A stretch of DNA of 8,827 nucleotides from Collinsella sp. (GTDB taxonomy: Bacteria; Actinomycetota; Coriobacteriia; Coriobacteriales; Coriobacteriaceae). Below are positions 6,505 to 8,827 of the stretch, one piece after another. The first letter of the stretch is position 1. Each line of letters opens with the position of its first letter. A program made the position numbers and the translations under genes. Location: assembly GCA_022720335.1 (NCBI GenBank), contig JAIHVJ010000178.1, positions 1-8,827 on the forward strand, read 5' to 3'. The notes beneath the pieces were generated by a model. It was given only the letters and a program-made list of their open reading frames with translations. It had not been told where the DNA came from and did no database searches.

Positions 6505-8325
6505 GTGCCGCCAATGACCCCCTTGAAATTCTCCAGGCGCTTTGCGCTTAGCCTGCTCATCCCGCTGTCCGCCGCCGTATTGCTGGCTTTGCCTTCAACC
6601 GCCCTAGCCGCGTCTGATCCGAACCCGCCCAGCATATCCAACGTGACGATATCCGCGACGGCGGTCACGGCCGGCTCCACGCTGCATGTCGGCTACAGCG
6701 TCGACGACCCCGACGGGGTACGATCCGTCACGCCCATAGTCGAGGTCGTCGTCGATATCGATGGCGGAGGTCAGGGCAACAGCTCCCATCTCGCCTTCCA
6801 GTCGACCGGCGACACGACCGCGGGCTTCGATATTCACACCTCCCCGAGTGACCGGCTCCGCAAGTACCGCATCATCGGTCTCGGCGTGACCGACAGCCTT
6901 GGATGGGTAACGGATATCTACGATGCGTCATATGCCGAGGAGAAAGGACTTGACTGTCCGACCTTCACCACCGACCCCCTAGAGTATGAGGTGACCGAAG
7001 GTCCCGCGGACCAGAACCCGCCGACCGTGTCCTCCGTGTCGCTCTCGAGCAGGGAGGTCGCGACCGGCTCCGACTTCCACATCTCTTGGACCGTCTCGGA
7101 CGCCGACGGCGTTCGCTCCGTTTCCCCCATACTGCAGCGGGGCTGGGAGGATACGGACGACGGCTGTTCCGTTTCGTCGGCCTATTATCACGGAGGCCCG
7201 TCTATCGACGGGTTCGACCTCACATTCGACAGCAATAGGATCGGAAGGCACAGGCTGATCGGCCTTTCGGTCACCGATGACCTAGGGTTCGAGACCGATG
7301 TGTACGAGAGTTCCTACGCCAGGGCCAACGGCATCTCGGGCGCAACTTTCTCGGTCGCTGACCCGAGCGAGCTGTGCTTCGAGGTGACCGGCAGCACGAT
7401 CGACCGGAACCTGCCCACGGTCTCAAACGTTTCCATCTCCGCGAAGAGGGTCCCCGTCGGTGGGGTCCTCCGTATCTATTGCAATGTAGGCGACGCGGAC
7501 GGCGTGAAGTCCGTCTCCCCGATCCTCGGCGACCCCGGCTATGTCGAGGACCCGAACTCGGTAAAAGCCCGTAAAACGTTGAGCTGCAGCTACGATGCGG
7601 CAAGAGGCTATATCGAAATCGAGTTCCCCACGTCGCTCTCGATGGGCTCGTTTGAGATCCATGCCCTCGCGGTCCTCGACAAGACGGGTCATGAGACCTT
7701 CGTCTACAGCTCCGCCTACGCCGAGCGTAACGGCAAGGCAGGCGTTCAGACCTTTGATGTCGACGACGCGGGGGACGTCACCTTCGACGTGACCGCCCCG
7801 CTGTATGCAGCCACCAAGGGCGACGGGCAGGCGTATGCAAAGGGCGGCGGGGTCGGTCTGACCTTCCGCTTCAGTGGTCCTCTCAATGAGTTCACGCGTC
7901 TCCTCGTAGACGGAAATGAGGTCTCCGCTGAGAACTACACCGCAACCAGGGGCAGCACGATTATTGAGTTCAAGCCGACCTTCCTCGATACATTGGCCGC
8001 CGGCGGCCATACGGTCACGGCCGTCTGGAAGGACGGAACAACGACTGACGCCTCCTTCGCCGTTGAGGAGAAGGACCAAGGGGGGCAGACGGGCGGAAAG
8101 ACCGATGCGAGCTCATTCGATGGCGCGAAGGACGATTCTGTCACCAGCGAGAAGGATGGCGGCAGGACGTCTGCGGAAAATCCGAGACGCACCGCGGGCG
8201 ATAAATCCAAACTTGCCGCAACTGGTGATTCCACTTGGATAGTCAATATCGTACTGACCACGGCGGCTGCATTCTGCTTCATGACTGCGAGAAGACTTCG
8301 CTCCAAAGCGTCATGGCGGAAATAG
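6505..8325 (+). CDS. Sortase-anchored surface protein with three ~131-residue repeats
   Basis: The 606 residues begin with a signal peptide: basic LKFSRR, a hydrophobic core ALSLLIPLSAAVLLALP, and cleavage near residues 35-36 (ALA-AS). Three tandem repeats follow, at about 39-169, 170-300 and 301-430. Each opens with N(P/L)P and SVS/TIS strands, has a DxDGV(R/K)SV motif at 68-75, 199-206 and 330-337, and ends with a V(T/L)D..G..T..Y...YA.. block. The opening motifs are spaced exactly 131 residues apart. Residues about 445-520 resemble an X2/Ig-like wall domain (LLVDGNEVSAENYTATRGST, GGHTVTAVWKDGT). A Gly/Asp/Ser-rich spacer leads to LAATG at 570-574, a hydrophobic helix and a basic tail (RRLRSKASWRK), the classic cell-wall sorting layout in its LAxTG variant. 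An adhesin or binding role is inference. The start is ambiguous: GTG 6505 or ATG 6514, both behind GGAAG at 6496-6500. The coding frame is certain. Confidence 0.88.
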   Translation: MPPMTPLKFSRRFALSLLIPLSAAVLLALPSTALAASDPNPPSISNVTISATAVTAGSTLHVGYSVDDPDGVRSVTPIVEVVVDIDGGGQGNSSHLAFQSTGDTTAGFDIHTSPSDRLRKYRIIGLGVTDSLGWVTDIYDASYAEEKGLDCPTFTTDPLEYEVTEGPADQNPPTVSSVSLSSREVATGSDFHISWTVSDADGVRSVSPILQRGWEDTDDGCSVSSAYYHGGPSIDGFDLTFDSNRIGRHRLIGLSVTDDLGFETDVYESSYARANGISGATFSVADPSELCFEVTGSTIDRNLPTVSNVSISAKRVPVGGVLRIYCNVGDADGVKSVSPILGDPGYVEDPNSVKARKTLSCSYDAARGYIEIEFPTSLSMGSFEIHALAVLDKTGHETFVYSSAYAERNGKAGVQTFDVDDAGDVTFDVTAPLYAATKGDGQAYAKGGGVGLTFRFSGPLNEFTRLLVDGNEVSAENYTATRGSTIIEFKPTFLDTLAAGGHTVTAVWKDGTTTDASFAVEEKDQGGQTGGKTDASSFDGAKDDSVTSEKDGGRTSAENPRRTAGDKSKLAATGDSTWIVNIVLTTAAAFCFMTARRLRSKASWRK

Positions 8326-8349
8326 TATTCCCAAAGCGATCACGACTGG

Positions 8350-8375
8350 GAAGGGCGGCTGGATAGCTGCCCTTC
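8350..8375 (+). terminator. Terminator-like hairpin after the surface-protein gene
   Basis: GAAGGGCGGCT at 8350-8360 pairs with AGCTGCCCTTC at 8365-8375, an 11-bp stem with one G-U pair and a 4-base loop, 25 bases past the stop. It is followed by TCTTAG, only a poor U-tract. Position and stability make it the likely 3' end of the surface-protein transcript. Confidence 0.55.
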
Positions 8376-8512
8376 TCTTAGAGTCGACCCAATCCAAATG
8401 AAAGAAAGCAAGTTGACGCACTTCGCTCGGAGCTCGGTCTCTGCCCCGCTCCGGCAAACCACCCAACGGCAGGATAATGCCCACAACAATCAACGCAAGC
8501 AAGGAGCGCACC

Positions 8513-8827
8513 ATGGCAGACAAAGAAATCAGGCCTTTGGAGGACGGCGACCGAGAGGGGCTCGTGGCAGAACGGCTCGCATCGACCAAAATCCACCTCG
8601 CGCTCACCCAGGAGCATGCGGACGTCTCCGGCGCCATCAAGCTCCCACTCGGGCGCATCCCCCAACTCGGCGTGGCGTTCGCCTCGCTCCCCTCGATGTT
8701 TCGCACCGTCACCAACACGGTGAGCGTACCCACGCTGCTCCAGGCGACTGACAAATATGGTAACCCGCTCGATCCGTCGAAACTCAACTCGTTCAAGGAC
8801 GGCAGCGGTCTCACAGGGGGCTACCGC
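8513..8827 (+). CDS. Unrecognised protein, N-terminal 105 residues, runs off right edge
   Basis: The ATG at 8513 follows AAGGAG at 8501-8506 with a 6-base spacer, the best RBS on the plus strand, and the frame stays open for exactly 105 codons to the window end. It begins MADKEIRPLEDGDREGLVAE. A polar, charged N-terminus is followed by IKLPLGRIPQLGVAFASLPS (about 42-61) and then SVPTLLQATDKYGNPLDPSK (71-90) and LNSFKDGSGLTGGYR (91-105). There is no signal peptide and no clear membrane helix; the protein looks soluble so far. I cannot name a family. It is probably its own transcription unit, since a hairpin separates it from the surface-protein gene. The frame is favoured by GC-rich third codon positions and the RBS; an overlapping open frame at 8398-8751 lacks both. 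Confidence 0.75.
   Translation, partial: MADKEIRPLEDGDREGLVAERLASTKIHLALTQEHADVSGAIKLPLGRIPQLGVAFASLPSMFRTVTNTVSVPTLLQATDKYGNPLDPSKLNSFKDGSGLTGGYR

Noticed and set aside
6231..6551. Open plus frame of about 106 codons leading into the surface-protein start
   Set aside because: No start codon with an RBS (first ATG at 6384 lacks one), unrecognised translation, and it overlaps the real signal-peptide region.
7423..8079. 218-codon minus-strand open frame
   Set aside because: Antisense to the third repeat and wall domain of the surface protein, with no RBS or recognisable motif.
8398..8751. 117-codon plus-strand open frame
   Set aside because: Out of frame with the ATG at 8513, which has an AAGGAG at ideal spacing; the translation is Arg/His/Pro-rich shadow sequence.

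Overview
The window looks like chromosomal DNA of a GC-rich gut actinobacterium, most likely of the class Coriobacteriia (Collinsella or a close relative). The reasons are the GC-rich third codon positions with AAGGAG-type ribosome binding sites, a set of anaerobe-type amino-acid catabolism genes (the ygeX/ygeY/ygeW group), and a surface protein ending in an LAATG-type sorting signal. The organism is inferred from style and gene content, not from a marker gene.

Left block (1-3785, minus strand): three genes read right to left, ygeX (2,3-diaminopropionate ammonia-lyase), ygeY (M20-family hydrolase) and ygeW (knotted carbamoyltransferase, cut by the left edge). They probably form one operon starting in the 62-base gap at 3786-3847. 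Both spacers inside the operon carry stem-loops without U-tracts. A YheO-type PAS/HTH regulator (3848-4501, plus strand) is divergently transcribed from the same gap and is the obvious candidate controller. Together these genes would break down diaminopropionate-type compounds to pyruvate, ammonia and possibly carbamoyl phosphate.

Middle (4502-5610): a single-pass membrane protein of unknown function with a long Pro/Ala/Thr-rich N-terminal region and a Tyr/Asp-rich segment, preceded by a TATAAT box and an RBS.

Gene-poor zone (5611-6504): a weak terminator, three copies of an 11-base word spaced exactly 33 bases apart, a perfect 19-bp inverted repeat, a small ORF interrupted by a frame change, and about 300 bases with nothing convincing. 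It looks like a remodelled insertion site or mobile-element remnant.

Right block (6505-8827, plus strand): a 606-residue secreted, probably sortase-anchored protein with three tandem repeats of about 131 residues, a terminator-like hairpin, and the start of an unrecognised protein (8513 onward) that runs off the right edge with a strong RBS.

No tRNA, rRNA, CRISPR array or intact mobile element was seen.
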